A stretch of 64,000 nt of DNA, taken from assembly GCF_003258835.1 (NCBI RefSeq), contig NZ_NPEV01000001.1, positions 62,001 through 126,000 of the forward strand, in the 5' to 3' direction. Within the stretch, counting starts at the first letter, position 1. Every line of letters begins with the position of its first letter. Source of the DNA: Rhodobium orientis (lineage in GTDB: Bacteria > Pseudomonadota > Alphaproteobacteria > Rhizobiales > Rhodobiaceae). A program made the position numbers and the translations under genes. This document shows, piece after piece, positions 19,637 to 31,642 of the stretch. Below the pieces are notes generated by a model. That model was not told the origin of the DNA. It was given only the letters and a program-made list of their open reading frames with translations, and searched no databases.

Positions 19637-20858
19637 GGCGGGCTGGCTTGTCGACGACAAGCTGCAAGGGGTGCTCGCCGCGCTGAACGTTGAGGGCGAC
19701 GAGGCGCGCATCGTCGGCGGGGCGATCCGCAACACCCTGCTCGGCGTTCCCGTCAGCGACATCGACATCGCCACCACGGCGCGGCCGGAAACGGTCGTCG
19801 AACGCGCCGAGGCGGCCGGGTTCCGGGCGATCCCGACCGGCATCGAGCACGGCACCGTCACCCTCGTCGTGGCGCACACGCCGTTCGAGGTCACCACCCT
19901 TCGCGAGGACATAGAGACCTTCGGGCGAAAAGCGACAGTGCGCTTCGGGCGCGACTGGGAGGCCGATGCGCGGCGGCGCGACTTCACCATGAACGCGCTC
20001 TATGCCGGCGCCGACGGCACCGTCTACGACCTCGTCGGCGGCCGCGCCGACTGCCTGTCGCGCAAGGTTCGCTTCATCGGCGATGCGGACGCGCGCATCC
20101 ACGAGGACTATTTGCGGATCCTGCGCTTCTTCCGCTTCCATGCCAGCTACGGCGACGGGCCGATCGATCGGGAGGGTCTGCTTGCGGCCGTGCGCGGCCG
20201 CTCGGGCCTCCGGCACCTGTCTGCGGAGCGGATCGGCCAGGAGATGCGGCGGCTCGCCATGGCGCCGGGCGGGGCGGCGACGACGCGGATCATGGCCGAC
20301 AGCGGTATCTTGCAGATCGTCCTCGGGGGCATCGGTTCTCCGGAGACGCTCGGCCGGCTGACGGCGCTTGCAGCTAACCTTCCGGCCTCCCTCGATGCCG
20401 CCCTCGCCCACGCCGCCCTCAGCGCCCGCATTCCGGAGGACGCGGAGCGGGTCGCCGAACGGCTGCGGCTCTCCAACGAGGTGCGGCGGCGCATGGTCAA
20501 GGTGCTGCGGCTGGCGCCGGGGCTTTCCGCGGATATGGGCGAGGCTGCGGCCAGGCTGGCGCTCTACCGCAGCGATGCGGAGACCTTCCGCGGCGCGGTG
20601 CTGCTTGCCTGGGCCTGGTCCGATGCGGCCGGCGACGATGCCGGCTGGCGCGACCTTTTCGGGCTCGCCGGACGCTGGCCGGTGCCGCGCTTTCCGGTCT
20701 CGGGGCGGGACCTCGTCGCGCTTGGCATTCCGTCGGGGCCGGCGGTCGGGGAATTGCTTGCCCGTGTTGAGGACTGGTGGATCGGGGAGGGTTTTTCGCC
20801 GGGACGCGATGCGGCGCTGGATTATGCGCGGAGCCTGATTGCGGATGAGGTGGAGTAG
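19620..20858 (+). CDS. cca: CCA tRNA nucleotidyltransferase / poly(A) polymerase family
   Basis: The 412-residue enzyme belongs to the class II nucleotidyltransferases that add or repair the tRNA 3' CCA end. The active site GGAIRNTLLG (about 34-43) and the metal-binding DIDIATTARPE (about 48-58) are intact, followed by the RRDFTMNALYA motif and the RIHEDYLRILRFFRFHA segment of the RNA-binding neck. The C-terminal half is shorter in conserved motifs, as usual in this family. I chose ATG 19620; ATG 19608 would lengthen the overlap with the Nudix gene. Confidence 0.93.
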   Translation: MATRLKAGWLVDDKLQGVLAALNVEGDEARIVGGAIRNTLLGVPVSDIDIATTARPETVVERAEAAGFRAIPTGIEHGTVTLVVAHTPFEVTTLREDIETFGRKATVRFGRDWEADARRRDFTMNALYAGADGTVYDLVGGRADCLSRKVRFIGDADARIHEDYLRILRFFRFHASYGDGPIDREGLLAAVRGRSGLRHLSAERIGQEMRRLAMAPGGAATTRIMADSGILQIVLGGIGSPETLGRLTALAANLPASLDAALAHAALSARIPEDAERVAERLRLSNEVRRRMVKVLRLAPGLSADMGEAAARLALYRSDAETFRGAVLLAWAWSDAAGDDAGWRDLFGLAGRWPVPRFPVSGRDLVALGIPSGPAVGELLARVEDWWIGEGFSPGRDAALDYARSLIADEVE

Positions 20859-20888
20859 GGGGCGCGAGTGCACTTCGGATAGGCTGCA

Positions 20889-20977
20889 CTGGATTGCTTC
20901 GCTGCGCTCGCAATGACGATTTTGTGAGTGTTTTCAGCGTCATTGCGAGGAGGCCGTCAGGCCGACGCGGCAATCCA
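20889..20977. repeat. Dispersed palindromic intergenic repeat, copy B
   Basis: CTGGATTGCTTCGCTGCGCT...CAATGACG (20889-20918) faces CGTCATTGCGAGGAGGCCGT...GGCAATCCA (20938-20977). Both arms match the copies at 52488 and 59558 closely. It sits between convergent cca and hemF, a common location for this kind of element. Confidence 0.85.
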
Positions 20978-21003
20978 TAGGGCCTTTCCGGTCATTCCGC
21001 CGT

Positions 21004-21900
21004 CTAGGGCCACTTCACCAGTGGCGGCATCGACGACAGGATCGACTCCACATTGCCGCCGGTCTGCAGGCCGAAGATCGTCCCCCGGTCGTAGAGCAGG
21101 TTGAACTCCACGTAGCGGCCGCGGCGGACGAGCTGCTCGTCGCGGTCGGCCTCGGTCCAGGGCCTCTCGAAGTTGCGCCGCACCAGCGCCGGGTAGACCT
21201 CGCGGAAGGACTCGCCGACCGAGCGGGTGAAGGCGAGGTCGGCGTCGAAGTCGCCGGAGTTGTGGTAGTCGTAGAAAATGCCGCCGACGCCGCGCGGCTC
21301 GTTGCGGTGCTTAAGGAAAAAATACTCGTCGCACCAGGCCTTGTATTTCGGATAGTCCGCCGCCGGATGGGCCTTGCAGGCCGCTTCCATGGCCTCGTGG
21401 AAGGTCTTTGTGTCCGGGTCGTCCTGGGTGCGCCTGCGGTCCAGCACCGGCGTCAGGTCGGCGCCGCCGCCGAACCACTGCCTGGTCGTCACCACCATGC
21501 GGGTGTTCATGTGCACGGCCGGCACGTTCGGGTTCTGCGGGTGGCCGATCAGCGAGATGCCGGAGGCCCAGAAGCGCGGGTCCTGGTCGGCGCCGGGGAT
21601 GCGATCGCGGAACTCCGGCGAGAACTCGCCATGCACCGTGGAGATGTGGACGCCGACCTTCTCGAAGACGCGGCCGCCCAGCAGGCTCATTTCGCCGCCA
21701 CCGCCATCGGCGCCGGTGGAATCCGTTCGGCTCCAGGGTTTCCGGACAAAGCGGCCGGCGGGGGCGTCGGCGCCGGGCACGCCCTCGGGCAGGTCGTCCT
21801 CCAGTTTCTCAAAGGCAGCGCAGATGCTGTCGCGCAGTTCGCGGAACCAGGCGCGGGCGCGCTCCTTGCGCTCTTCGATGTCGGCCGGCAGTTCGCTCAT
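21004..21900 (-). CDS. hemF: Oxygen-dependent coproporphyrinogen III oxidase
   Basis: HemF carries out the O2-dependent oxidative decarboxylation of coproporphyrinogen III in haem biosynthesis. The 298-residue protein contains the family hallmarks [20 protein letters not shown] (around residue 130-149), [20 protein letters not shown] and the C-terminal [19 protein letters not shown] substrate loop. ATG 21900 is preceded by a strong GAGGGGAAG ribosome site; the longer upstream frame is not homologous. No obvious FNR-type site lies directly before the gene. Confidence 0.97.
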   Translation of the reverse strand: MSELPADIEERKERARAWFRELRDSICAAFEKLEDDLPEGVPGADAPAGRFVRKPWSRTDSTGADGGGGEMSLLGGRVFEKVGVHISTVHGEFSPEFRDRIPGADQDPRFWASGISLIGHPQNPNVPAVHMNTRMVVTTRQWFGGGADLTPVLDRRRTQDDPDTKTFHEAMEAACKAHPAADYPKYKAWCDEYFFLKHRNEPRGVGGIFYDYHNSGDFDADLAFTRSVGESFREVYPALVRRNFERPWTEADRDEQLVRRGRYVEFNLLYDRGTIFGLQTGGNVESILSSMPPLVKWP

Positions 21901-22393
21901 TTTTGGTCTTCCCCTCATTGTGCCGGCGCGTTCATCCGCCGCTCTCTCCCCCTTGCATACGCAATGATACGGGGGAACGGCAACCGGAGTCAGATGTGTC
22001 CGGCCGGCCACAGCGGGCCCTCCGGTAGCCCTGGGACGCCCCGTCAGGCATTCCCAAACCGGGAAGGTTCGGCTATAAGGAAGCCTGATGCTGCGTGCGA
22101 CCCGCGCGCGGCGCTTTGCGTCAGCGCAATTGGAGATGCCGATGAGAATCCGTTTCGGATGTTATCCGCCCGGCATCCCACGTATGCGAGCCGCCTGACA
22201 CCAAAGCGCCCTTTAGCGTTTCTCTGCATCCCATAATATCGCTTTTGTCGCCGCGTTCGCGCCGTGGATCCTTGAAAGGATCACGCCGTTCGGCCGGGCG
22301 TTTGCTGCATTGCCCGTGACGGCGATGCGCCCGCCCGTCTTTTCGCGCTGCCGCAACAGGCGCGCCGCCGCGACCCCAATTCGGAGCTTGGCC
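21901..22393. other. Gene-free divergent region between hemF and ABC genes
   Basis: This 493-base gap must hold the promoters of hemF (minus) and the ABC transporter pair (plus). A short symmetric word TTGCATACGCAA lies near 21954-21965 but does not match a known regulator consensus. AT-richer patches occur at 22200-22250. No RNA gene or supported ORF was found. Confidence 0.5.
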
Positions 22394-24246
<1,853 letters not shown>

Positions 24247-24247
<1 letters not shown>

Positions 24248-26097
24248 TGCTGGGACGTTTCGAGCGCATCGTCGATCCGCTGAGGCCGCCGGAGGCACTG
24301 GAGCCCCCGGCGCGCCTCGGCGCGTTCATCTGGCACTATGCGCGCCAGGCGAAATGGTGGTTCATCTTCTTCTTCCTCAACGGCGCGCTGATCGCGGCGA
24401 CCGAGCTGTTGCTGTTCGCCTTTGTCGGCGACATCGTCGATCTCCTCGGTACGGCCGAACCGGCAACGCTGTGGCAGGAGCACGGCGCGACGTTCCTCTG
24501 GATGGTCTTCGTCGTCCTCGTGCTGCGCTCCGCCGCGCTCGTTGCCGGCGCGCTCCTGGAACAGCAGATCATCGTGCCGGGCTTCTTCAATCTGGTGCGC
24601 TGGCAGGCGCACAGCCATGTGGTCGGCCAGTCCTTCACCTATTTCCAGAACGATTTTGCGGGCCGGCTCGCGACCAAGGTCATGCAGGCCGGGCAGGCGC
24701 TCGGCGACTTCCTCATCAATATCTTCCAGAGCCTCTGGTACTTCGTGATCTTCGCGATCTCGACCTTTGCCATCTTTCTCGACCTCGACTGGCGGCTCGG
24801 CGTCGTCGTCGGCGTCTGGATCGCCGGCTACGTCACCATCGGCAGCATCCTGATCCCGCGCATCCGCCGCGCCGCACGGCGGCTCGCCGATATGCGCTCG
24901 GTCTTCAACGGCCGCATCGTCGACGCCTACACCAACATCCACACCGTCAAGCTGTTCGACACCACGGGCCATGAGGACGCGTTTGCGCGCGAGGGGCTCA
25001 CCTGGATGTGGCAGGCGCTCTGCAGCCTGACCCGGATCATCTCCACCATCCGGTTCTCGCTGGTGGCGCTCAACGGCCTGCTTTTGACCGTGTCCGGGTT
25101 CCTCTGCGTCTGGCTGTGGCAGGCAGGGGTGCTGACGGTCGGGGCCGTGGCGCTGGCGCTCGGCCTGGTGCTCCGGCTCAACACCATGTCGGGCTGGATG
25201 ATGTTCTCCATTTCCAACATCTTCCGAGACCTCGGCACCATCCAGGACGCCATGGAGACGATCGCCAAGCCGCACGGCATCACCGACCGGCCGGACGCGA
25301 AGGACCTGGTGCCGCGCCAGGGACGGATCGAGTTCGAGCGGGTGAGCTTCCACTACGGCAAGGAGACCGGGATCATCGAGGACCTGTCGCTGACCATCGC
25401 GCCGGGCGAGAAGGTCGGGCTGGTCGGCCGCTCGGGCGCCGGCAAGTCGACGCTGGTCAATCTGCTCCTCAGGCTGTTCGACCTGGAAGGCGGGCGCATC
25501 CTCATCGACGGCACCGACATCTCCACCGTCACCCAGGAGTCCTTGCGGGCGGCGATCGGCATGGTCACCCAGGACACCTCGCTACTGCACCGCTCCGTCA
25601 GGGACAACATTTCCTATGGCGCTCCCGGTGCCGACGATGCGTCCATCTTGAGGGCGGCGGAGATGGCCGAGGCCGACGGCTTCATCCGCGACCTCGTCGA
25701 CCCGAGAGGCCGGCAGGGATTCGACGCCCATGTGGGCGAGCGCGGCGTCAAGCTTTCCGGCGGCCAGCGCCAGCGCATCGCCATTGCCCGGGTGCTCCTC
25801 AAGAACGCGCCGATCCTGGTGCTCGACGAGGCGACCTCGGCGCTCGACTCAGAAGTCGAGGCGGCGATCCAGAAGAGCCTGGGAACGCTGATGGAGGGCA
25901 AGACCGTCATCGCCATCGCCCACCGGCTGTCGACGATCGCGGCGATGGACCGGCTGGTGGTCATGGACAAGGGCCGCATCGTCGAGGAAGGCCGGCACGA
26001 GGACCTGCTCGCCCTCGGCGGCCTCTATGCGAGCCTTTGGGCGCGCCAGTCCGGCGGTTTCCTGGGCGAGGACGAGGCGGAGAACGCCGCGCAGTAG
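24247..26097 (+). CDS. ABC exporter, fused permease-ATPase (second of tandem pair)
   Basis: This 616-residue half-transporter is a close paralogue of the one just upstream: Walker A GRSGAGKST (394-402) and LSGGQ (503-507) are at identical positions and the ATPase domains are almost the same, whereas the permease parts differ more. All catalytic motifs (Walker B with Glu, D-loop, H-loop) are present. The permease domain begins with LGAFIWHYARQAKW. It starts within the stop of the first gene. The frame stays open far upstream through the first gene in another frame, which is only a high-GC coincidence. Confidence 0.92.
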
Positions 26098-26176
26098 GGC
26101 GGCATCGGTGGCATCACGGGTGCCGGTTTCGACGATAGTGACCGATCAAGGACCGTCTAGGTTGTGACCGCTTCCC

Positions 26177-26653
26177 TCATGCGGTCTGCGGCATTCCACC
26201 CGTCTGCCGCAGCGCCTCGGTGACGCCCATGGCGACGGAGACGGCGAGGTTCAACGAGCGCGTGCCGTCGACCATCGGGATCATCGTGCGGATGTCGGCC
26301 CTGGCGTGGATCTCGTCGGGCACGCCGGCGGACTCGCGACCGAAAAGCAGTATATCACTTTCCTCAAATGACAGATCGACAAAGGATCGACTTGCCTTGG
26401 TGGTGAACAGCACGAGGCGCCCGCCGGTGCGGCGCCTGGCAGCGTCGAAGTCCTCCCAGCCGTCGTGCAAGGTCAGGGCGGCGCGGTCCAGATAGTCGAG
26501 CCCGGCGCGCCTGAGGGCCCGGTCGTCGGTCCTGAACCCGGTCGGCCCGATGACGTCGACGGCGACGCCGAGGCACGCTCCCAACCTTAGAATGGTTCCG
26601 GTATTCTGTGGAATATCCGGCTGATACAAGGCGATACGCACGTTTCGTCTCAT
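26177..26653 (-). CDS. trmL: tRNA (cytidine/uridine-34 2'-O)-methyltransferase TrmL
   Basis: The 158-residue protein is a SPOUT methyltransferase of the TrmL type that 2'-O-methylates the wobble base of tRNA-Leu. It opens with IALYQPDIPQNTGTILRLGA, carries the SAM-binding knot motifs LLFGRESAGVPDEIH and MVDGTRSLNLAVSVAMGV. ATG 26653 gives the usual family length; the much longer upstream frame on this strand is an arginine-rich shadow. It diverges from petA. Confidence 0.93.
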   Translation of the reverse strand: MRRNVRIALYQPDIPQNTGTILRLGACLGVAVDVIGPTGFRTDDRALRRAGLDYLDRAALTLHDGWEDFDAARRRTGGRLVLFTTKASRSFVDLSFEESDILLFGRESAGVPDEIHARADIRTMIPMVDGTRSLNLAVSVAMGVTEALRQTGGMPQTA

Positions 26654-26898
26654 TCGTGGTTTCCGATATCGACCTCTCCCGCGCCATGCGCTAAAAGGCT
26701 TTCGGGGACGGCTTTTAGAGGGGGCGGCGGTTGCGACAAACAGTCGTTTTGACATAAGTCGGTCTGGACAGTCGACGCACCTCCCCCTAAGAACGCCAAT
26801 GAGGCCAAGTATCTCGCTTGGCGAATAACATATTGCCCGCGGACTACAGCAGGTGCGACCGCATATCGCGCGCATCGCATGCGAAAAGAGGACACGCC

Positions 26899-27459
26899 AT
26901 GTCTGCTTCTGCCACTGCCGAACCCACCCGTCGCGACATGCTCTACATTTCGACGGCCGCCGTCGGCGCCATCGGCGTCGCCGCCGTCGCATGGCCGTTC
27001 GTCGACCAGATGAATCCGGACGCCTCCGCGCTCGCGCTCGCCTCCATCGAGGTCGACGTCAGCGCCGTCGAGGTCGGCCAGTCGATCAAGGTCAAATGGC
27101 GCGGCAAGCCGGTGTTCATCCGCAACCGCACCGAGAAGGAACTCGAGGAAGCCAACGCGGTGCCGCTCGACGAGCTGCCGGACGCCAACGCCCGCAACGC
27201 GAACCTGCCGGGCGATGCCCAGGCGACCGACGAAAACCGCGCCGCCACCGGCAAGGAGCCCTGGCTGGTGATGATCGGCGTGTGCACCCATCTGGGCTGC
27301 ATCCCGCTGATGAATGCCGGCGACTATGACGGCTATTTCTGCCCCTGCCACGGCTCGCACTACGACACGGCCGGCCGCATCCGCAAGGGCCCGGCGCCGG
27401 AGAACCTGCACATCCCGCCCTACGAGTTCCTGTCGGACACCAATATCAAGATCGGCTGA
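26899..27459 (+). CDS. petA: Ubiquinol-cytochrome c reductase Rieske iron-sulfur subunit
   Basis: The 186-residue Rieske protein of the bc1 complex has a twin-arginine-type membrane anchor ([11 protein letters not shown] followed by a hydrophobic helix at about 18-35) and a periplasmic 2Fe-2S head with CTHLGCIP and CPCHGSHYD, which supply two Cys and two His cluster ligands and the disulfide. It passes electrons from ubiquinol to cytochrome c1. An AGAGGA site precedes ATG 26899. It is the first gene of petABC. Confidence 0.97.
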   Translation: MSASATAEPTRRDMLYISTAAVGAIGVAAVAWPFVDQMNPDASALALASIEVDVSAVEVGQSIKVKWRGKPVFIRNRTEKELEEANAVPLDELPDANARNANLPGDAQATDENRAATGKEPWLVMIGVCTHLGCIPLMNAGDYDGYFCPCHGSHYDTAGRIRKGPAPENLHIPPYEFLSDTNIKIG

Positions 27460-27492
27460 GGCCGAAACAACGGCACAAGCCGGAACGAGGAA

Positions 27493-27510
27493 TATCGGCC
27501 ATCGCCGATA
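27493..27510 (+). repeat. Hairpin in the petA-petB spacer
   Basis: TATCGGC (27493-27499) and GCCGATA (27504-27510) form a perfect 7-bp stem with a 4-base loop in the transcribed gap between petA and petB. It is followed by A residues, not a T tract, so it is not a terminator. It may slow RNA decay or set the stoichiometry of the subunits. Confidence 0.55.
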
Positions 27511-27536
27511 AAAGGGGAAGCTTGAAGGAAATATAG

Positions 27537-28814
27537 ATGTCCGAATATTCGAAGTTCCAGTCGCAGAACCGCTTCGTGAAGTGGATGGAAGCGCGGCTGC
27601 CGATCGTCAGCCTTGCCTACAATGAGACCTTCGGGTTCTACAGCCCGAAGAACCTTTCCTATTTCTGGACCTTCGGCGCCATTCTCACCTTCATGCTGGT
27701 GGCCCAGATCGTGACCGGCATCGTGCTGGTCATGCACTACACGCCGCATGTCGACATGGCCTTCAATTCGGTCGAGCACATCATGCGCGACGTGAACTAC
27801 GGCTGGCTGCTGCGCTACCTGCACGCGAACGGCGCGTCGATGTTCTTCATCGCGGTCTACATCCATATTTTCCGCGGTCTCTATTACGGCTCCTACAAGG
27901 CACCGCGGGAGGTGCTTTGGATCCTCGGCGTCATCATCTATCTCCTGATGATGGCGACCGGCTTCATGGGGTACGTGCTGCCGTGGGGCCAGATGTCGTT
28001 CTGGGGCGCCACCGTCATCACCAACCTGTTCTCCGCCTTCCCGCTGGTCGGCGAGAGCATCGTGCAGTGGCTGTGGGGCGGCTTCTCGGTCGGCAACCCG
28101 GCCCTGCAGCGGTTCTTCTCCCTGCACTACCTGCTGCCGTTCATGATCGCCGCGGTGGTCATCCTGCATATCTGGGCGCTGCATGTGGTCGGCAACGGCA
28201 ACCCGACGGGCGTCGAGCCGAAGTCACGCCAGGACATGGCGCCGTTTGCGCCGCACGTGCTGATGAAGGACGCCTTCGCGCTGATGCTGTTCTGCATCTT
28301 CTTCGGCTGGTTCGTGTTCTACATCCCGAACTATCTCGGCCATCCGGACAACTACATCCAGGCCGACCCGCTGGTCACCCCGCCGCACATCGTGCCGGAA
28401 TGGTACTACCTGCCGTTCTACGCCATCCTGCGCGCCATCCCGGACAAGCTCGGCGGCGTCATCGCCATGTTCGGCGCCATCCTGGTGCTGTTCATCCTGC
28501 CCTGGCTGGACACCTCCAAGGTGCGCTCCGGCGCCTACCGGTCGCTGTGGTTCAAGACCGCCTTCTGGCTGTTCGCCGTCGACTGCGTCATCCTCGGCTG
28601 GCTCGGATCGCAGCCGGCGGAGCCGGTCTACGTCACGGCCGCGCAGTTCGGCACCGCGTACTATTTCGGCTACTTCTTCATCATCCTGCCGCTGCTCGGC
28701 TTCTTTGAGAAACCGAAACCGTTGCCGGCGAGCATTTCCGATGCGGTTCTGGCCAAGAACGGTGGCTCGGCACATCCTGCCGACGCGACCTCGGCACCGG
28801 AAACGCGCGGTTGA
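27537..28814 (+). CDS. petB: Cytochrome b subunit of the bc1 complex
   Basis: The 425-residue membrane protein carries two b haems and both quinone sites of the bc1 complex. It has the eight-helix layout, the paired haem His residues in helices B and D, and the Qo-site PEWY motif (in [14 protein letters not shown]). The N-terminal part includes [14 protein letters not shown]. It starts 77 bases after petA. The C-terminus extends about 25 residues past the last helix. Normal length for alphaproteobacteria. Confidence 0.97.
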   Translation: MSEYSKFQSQNRFVKWMEARLPIVSLAYNETFGFYSPKNLSYFWTFGAILTFMLVAQIVTGIVLVMHYTPHVDMAFNSVEHIMRDVNYGWLLRYLHANGASMFFIAVYIHIFRGLYYGSYKAPREVLWILGVIIYLLMMATGFMGYVLPWGQMSFWGATVITNLFSAFPLVGESIVQWLWGGFSVGNPALQRFFSLHYLLPFMIAAVVILHIWALHVVGNGNPTGVEPKSRQDMAPFAPHVLMKDAFALMLFCIFFGWFVFYIPNYLGHPDNYIQADPLVTPPHIVPEWYYLPFYAILRAIPDKLGGVIAMFGAILVLFILPWLDTSKVRSGAYRSLWFKTAFWLFAVDCVILGWLGSQPAEPVYVTAAQFGTAYYFGYFFIILPLLGFFEKPKPLPASISDAVLAKNGGSAHPADATSAPETRG

Positions 28815-28840
28815 CGCGGGCGAAACAGGAGGTTTTTCCA

Positions 28841-29731
28841 ATGAAGACGATGATCAAATCCACCGTCGCCGCCGCCTGCCTCGCCAGTGCGTTCGCCCTT
28901 GCTAGCGTCCCGGCGACCGCGGCCGAAGAGGGCCATCACCTGGAGCAGCTCTCCTGGAGCTTCGCCGGACCGTTCGGCCGCTACGACCAGGCGCAGCTCC
29001 AGCGCGGCTTCAAGATCTACCGGGAGGTCTGCTCGGCCTGCCACTCCATGGAGCTGGTGTCGTTCCGCAACCTCGCCGACCCGGGCGGGCCGGGCTTCAC
29101 CGAGGAGCAGGTCAAGGCGCTGGCCGAGGAATACACCATCAAGGACGGCCCGAACGAAGAGGGCGAGATGTTCGAGCGGCCCGGCAAGCCGTCGGACAAG
29201 TTCCCGTCTCCGTTCCCGAACGCGGAAGCGGCCAAATACGCCAATAACGGCGCCCATCCGCCGGACTTCTCGCTGCTGGCCAAGGCCCGCGGTCCGCATC
29301 GCGGCTTCCCGTGGTTCCTGTTCGACGTCTTCACCCAGTACCAGGAGGGCGGCCCGGACTACATCCATGCCATCCTGACGGGCTATGAAGAGTCGCCCGA
29401 ATGCGGCGCCGACTTCGAAGGCTACTACAACACCGCGTTCACCGTCGGCGGCGTTCCGGAAGGCTGTAAGGAAAACGGCCATTCGACCATTGCCGGCACC
29501 TATATCGCCATGGCGCCGCCGCTGTTCGACGAGCTGGTCGAATATGAGGACGGTACGGCGACGACCGTCGACCAGTATGCCAAGGACGTCGCGGCCTTCA
29601 TGATGTGGGCGGCCGAGCCGAAGCTGGAGCAGCGCAAGCGCATCGGCTTCATGGCGATGATCTACATGATCGTGCTGGCCGGCATGCTCTATTTCGTCAA
29701 GAAGAAGCTCTGGGCCAACATCGACCACTAG
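28841..29731 (+). CDS. petC: Cytochrome c1
   Basis: The 296-residue protein has a cleavable signal peptide (ALASVPATAA, about 19-28), the haem c site CSACH, the axial-Met segment GTYIAMAPPLFDE, and a C-terminal membrane anchor (about 272-290) ending in KKKLWANIDH. It takes electrons from the Rieske centre and passes them to cytochrome c. A consensus AGGAGG (28827-28832) lies eight bases before ATG 28841; a TTG 30 bases upstream overlaps petB and is not the start. Confidence 0.97.
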   Translation: MKTMIKSTVAAACLASAFALASVPATAAEEGHHLEQLSWSFAGPFGRYDQAQLQRGFKIYREVCSACHSMELVSFRNLADPGGPGFTEEQVKALAEEYTIKDGPNEEGEMFERPGKPSDKFPSPFPNAEAAKYANNGAHPPDFSLLAKARGPHRGFPWFLFDVFTQYQEGGPDYIHAILTGYEESPECGADFEGYYNTAFTVGGVPEGCKENGHSTIAGTYIAMAPPLFDELVEYEDGTATTVDQYAKDVAAFMMWAAEPKLEQRKRIGFMAMIYMIVLAGMLYFVKKKLWANIDH

Positions 29732-29756
29732 AGCCCTTTTGACGCCGAAATCGCGG

Positions 29757-29795
29757 CCCCCGCTCTCCTGCCGGAGGGCGGGGGTCTTGCTTTTT
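29757..29795 (+). terminator. Rho-independent terminator of petABC
   Basis: A 12-bp stem (29757-29768 with 29773-29784, one G-U pair) with a 4-base TGCC loop is followed by a T-rich run ending at 29795. It lies 26 bases after the petC stop and has the form of a strong intrinsic terminator. Confidence 0.85.
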
Positions 29796-29868
29796 GCACC
29801 GTTCGCAGCGACACCGTCATGCCGCCGGCAGGAGCCGGCCAGACCGGAACCCGACCTCTTCTTCCGCC

Positions 29869-30873
29869 ATGCCGCATCACGATCCCGACCGCCCCGGCAC
29901 ATTGAGACGGCTGAAATACGGCCTGGAATACGGCCTCTTCCTCGCCGTCGTCGGCATTGTCCGGCTGATGCCGCTCGATATGGCCTCTGCGGTCATGGGG
30001 CGGATCTGGCGGATGCTGGCGCCGCTGACCCGGCGGCAGCAGCGGGTGCTGGAAAACCTGGAACGGGCGATGCCGGAAAAGAGCGCGGCGGAGCGGCGCA
30101 CGATCGCCCGCGATGCCTGGGAGAACCTCGGCCGGGTGTCGGCCGAGACCCTGCTCATCGACCGCATCGTCGCACAGAAGGACAAGCGTGTTTCCTGGCC
30201 GGACGGCATGGTCGAGACCCGCATGGGTACGGACAGCGACCACATGGTCCTGGTCTCGCTGCATCTCGGCAACTGGGAGGTGGTGATCCTGCCGGCGGTA
30301 GCCGCGGGTGTGAAGCCGGTCGGCGTCTATCGCGAGGTCAAGAACCCGCTGGTCGACGCCTATCTGCGCCGAAAGCGCATGCTCGTTTTCCCGCACGGGC
30401 TCCTGTCCAAAGGCCACGATACGGCGCGGACGCTGCTCGGACATCTGCGCCGGACCGGGTCCGTGGCGCTGGTCGGGGATCTCCGCGAATCCAAGGGCAT
30501 CGACGTCACCTTCTTCGGCCACAGGGCATCGGCGACCTATTTTCCCGCGATGCTGGCCCGTCATTGCCGGGTGCCGCTGATCGCCGGGCGCTGCGTGCGC
30601 ACCGGCGGTGTTCATTTCCGCATCGACATGCAGCACATCGACTATCCGGTCACCGACGACCGCGATGCCGACATCGCCGCGGCGACCCAGGCGATTCACG
30701 ACGTCTTCGAGCAATGGATCCGGGAGACGCCGGCGCAGTGGATGTGGGTGCAGCGCAAATGGTGGCCCGGCCGCAGCCAGCGGCGCCAGAGCCGGCATGG
30801 CGAGGAGGCCGGTGTGGCGGAGGGTGCGCGCGAGGGGACGGAGACCGATCCGCTGCGGCGCGACACTACCTGA
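29869..30873 (+). CDS. Lipid A lauroyl/lysophospholipid acyltransferase family protein
   Basis: The 334-residue protein is of the HtrB/LpxL family, which transfers secondary acyl chains to lipid A or related lipids at the inner membrane. A membrane-associated N-terminal helix (LEYGLFLAVVGIVRLMPLD, about 20-38) is followed by the catalytic H-x4-E motif in LHLGNWE (about 129-135). The C-terminal WMWVQRKWWPG motif is also typical. The final 25 residues are charged. It is separated from petC by the terminator. The exact acyl chain and acceptor are not predictable. Confidence 0.85.
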   Translation: MPHHDPDRPGTLRRLKYGLEYGLFLAVVGIVRLMPLDMASAVMGRIWRMLAPLTRRQQRVLENLERAMPEKSAAERRTIARDAWENLGRVSAETLLIDRIVAQKDKRVSWPDGMVETRMGTDSDHMVLVSLHLGNWEVVILPAVAAGVKPVGVYREVKNPLVDAYLRRKRMLVFPHGLLSKGHDTARTLLGHLRRTGSVALVGDLRESKGIDVTFFGHRASATYFPAMLARHCRVPLIAGRCVRTGGVHFRIDMQHIDYPVTDDRDADIAAATQAIHDVFEQWIRETPAQWMWVQRKWWPGRSQRRQSRHGEEAGVAEGAREGTETDPLRRDTT

Positions 30874-31498
30874 CGAGGGCCGCGTAGCCCTTCATCAGCA
30901 TGCGGTTGGCGGCGATCCGGATCGGCTTGTTGCCGAGGTCGGCGGTGCGGTTGGAGTGCGGTACGCCGCCTTCCATCACCGGCTCTTCCAGGAAGTCGCA
31001 GAGTTCCTTCCAGCCGTCGCCGGTCTCCCAGCAGATTTCCAGGAACTGGTCGCTGGCGCCCTGGCGCGCGAAGAAATCGCGGACGCGCTGGTTGTGGGCC
31101 TCGTAATAGGCGATGAACTCCTCTTCCCGGCCGACCGGATAGAGATAGCCATAGACGTCGAGGTTGAGCTTGTTGCCGAAGACAGAGCGGCGCTCGAAAT
31201 GGGAGATCAGGCTGTTCAGCCATTTTTCCGGCGAGCGGCGGGTGGTCAACACGGCGCGCATCGCCTTGCCGTAGCGTTCCAGGCCGACCTCGTAGAGATA
31301 GGGCGGGGCAAGGCCGGTGAAGGCTTCGTGGGCGTCGAGGTGCGGCAGGACGGCCTCCATGCGGCCGGCGCGGGCATCGAAGAAGACGCGCTTGTGCAGC
31401 CGGGCGATGTCGTAACCGAGGAGACCGAGGCATTCGCGCAGCGTCGAAGTGCCGCTTTTTTGCAGACCGACGCCGAACACCTTGAATTTCTTGTCCAA
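30866..31498 (-). CDS. Sulfotransferase family protein
   Basis: The 210-residue protein has the PAPS-binding P-loop near the N-terminus (VGLQKSGTSTLRE, about residues 10-22) and a second conserved region RAVLTTRRSPEKWLNSLISH (about 82-101), the 3'-phosphate binding signature of sulfotransferases. Substrate is unknown; bacterial members sulfate lipids or glycans. The start is TTG 31498, since no in-frame ATG lies upstream and the GAGG site fits. It is convergent with the acyltransferase gene, overlapping it by eight bases. Confidence 0.8.
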   Translation of the reverse strand: MDKKFKVFGVGLQKSGTSTLRECLGLLGYDIARLHKRVFFDARAGRMEAVLPHLDAHEAFTGLAPPYLYEVGLERYGKAMRAVLTTRRSPEKWLNSLISHFERRSVFGNKLNLDVYGYLYPVGREEEFIAYYEAHNQRVRDFFARQGASDQFLEICWETGDGWKELCDFLEEPVMEGGVPHSNRTADLGNKPIRIAANRMLMKGYAALVR

Positions 31499-31642
31499 TC
31501 CGGTACCTCATTGCGTGGGGATCGGGCGGACGATAGTGCGGACGGCCGGGAGTTTCAATGACCGCCATTGGCGGCGGCGGCCGAGTGCGGTGTCGGGCCT
31601 TGCGTCCCGGCGCCCGGGCCGGAGCATGGGCGAGGGTCCTCG

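Noticed and set aside
21954-21965. Possible FNR-type site TTGCATACGCAA before hemF
   Set aside because: The symmetric word is two bases shorter than the FNR consensus and lacks the TTGAT half-sites.
26749-26777. TTGACA as a -35 box for petA
   Set aside because: The -35 word is present but no acceptable -10 hexamer lies at the expected distance.
26654-26992. N-terminal extension of trmL
   Set aside because: The extension is arginine-rich low-complexity sequence and runs into the petA leader. TrmL proteins begin at the IALYQPDIPQN segment.
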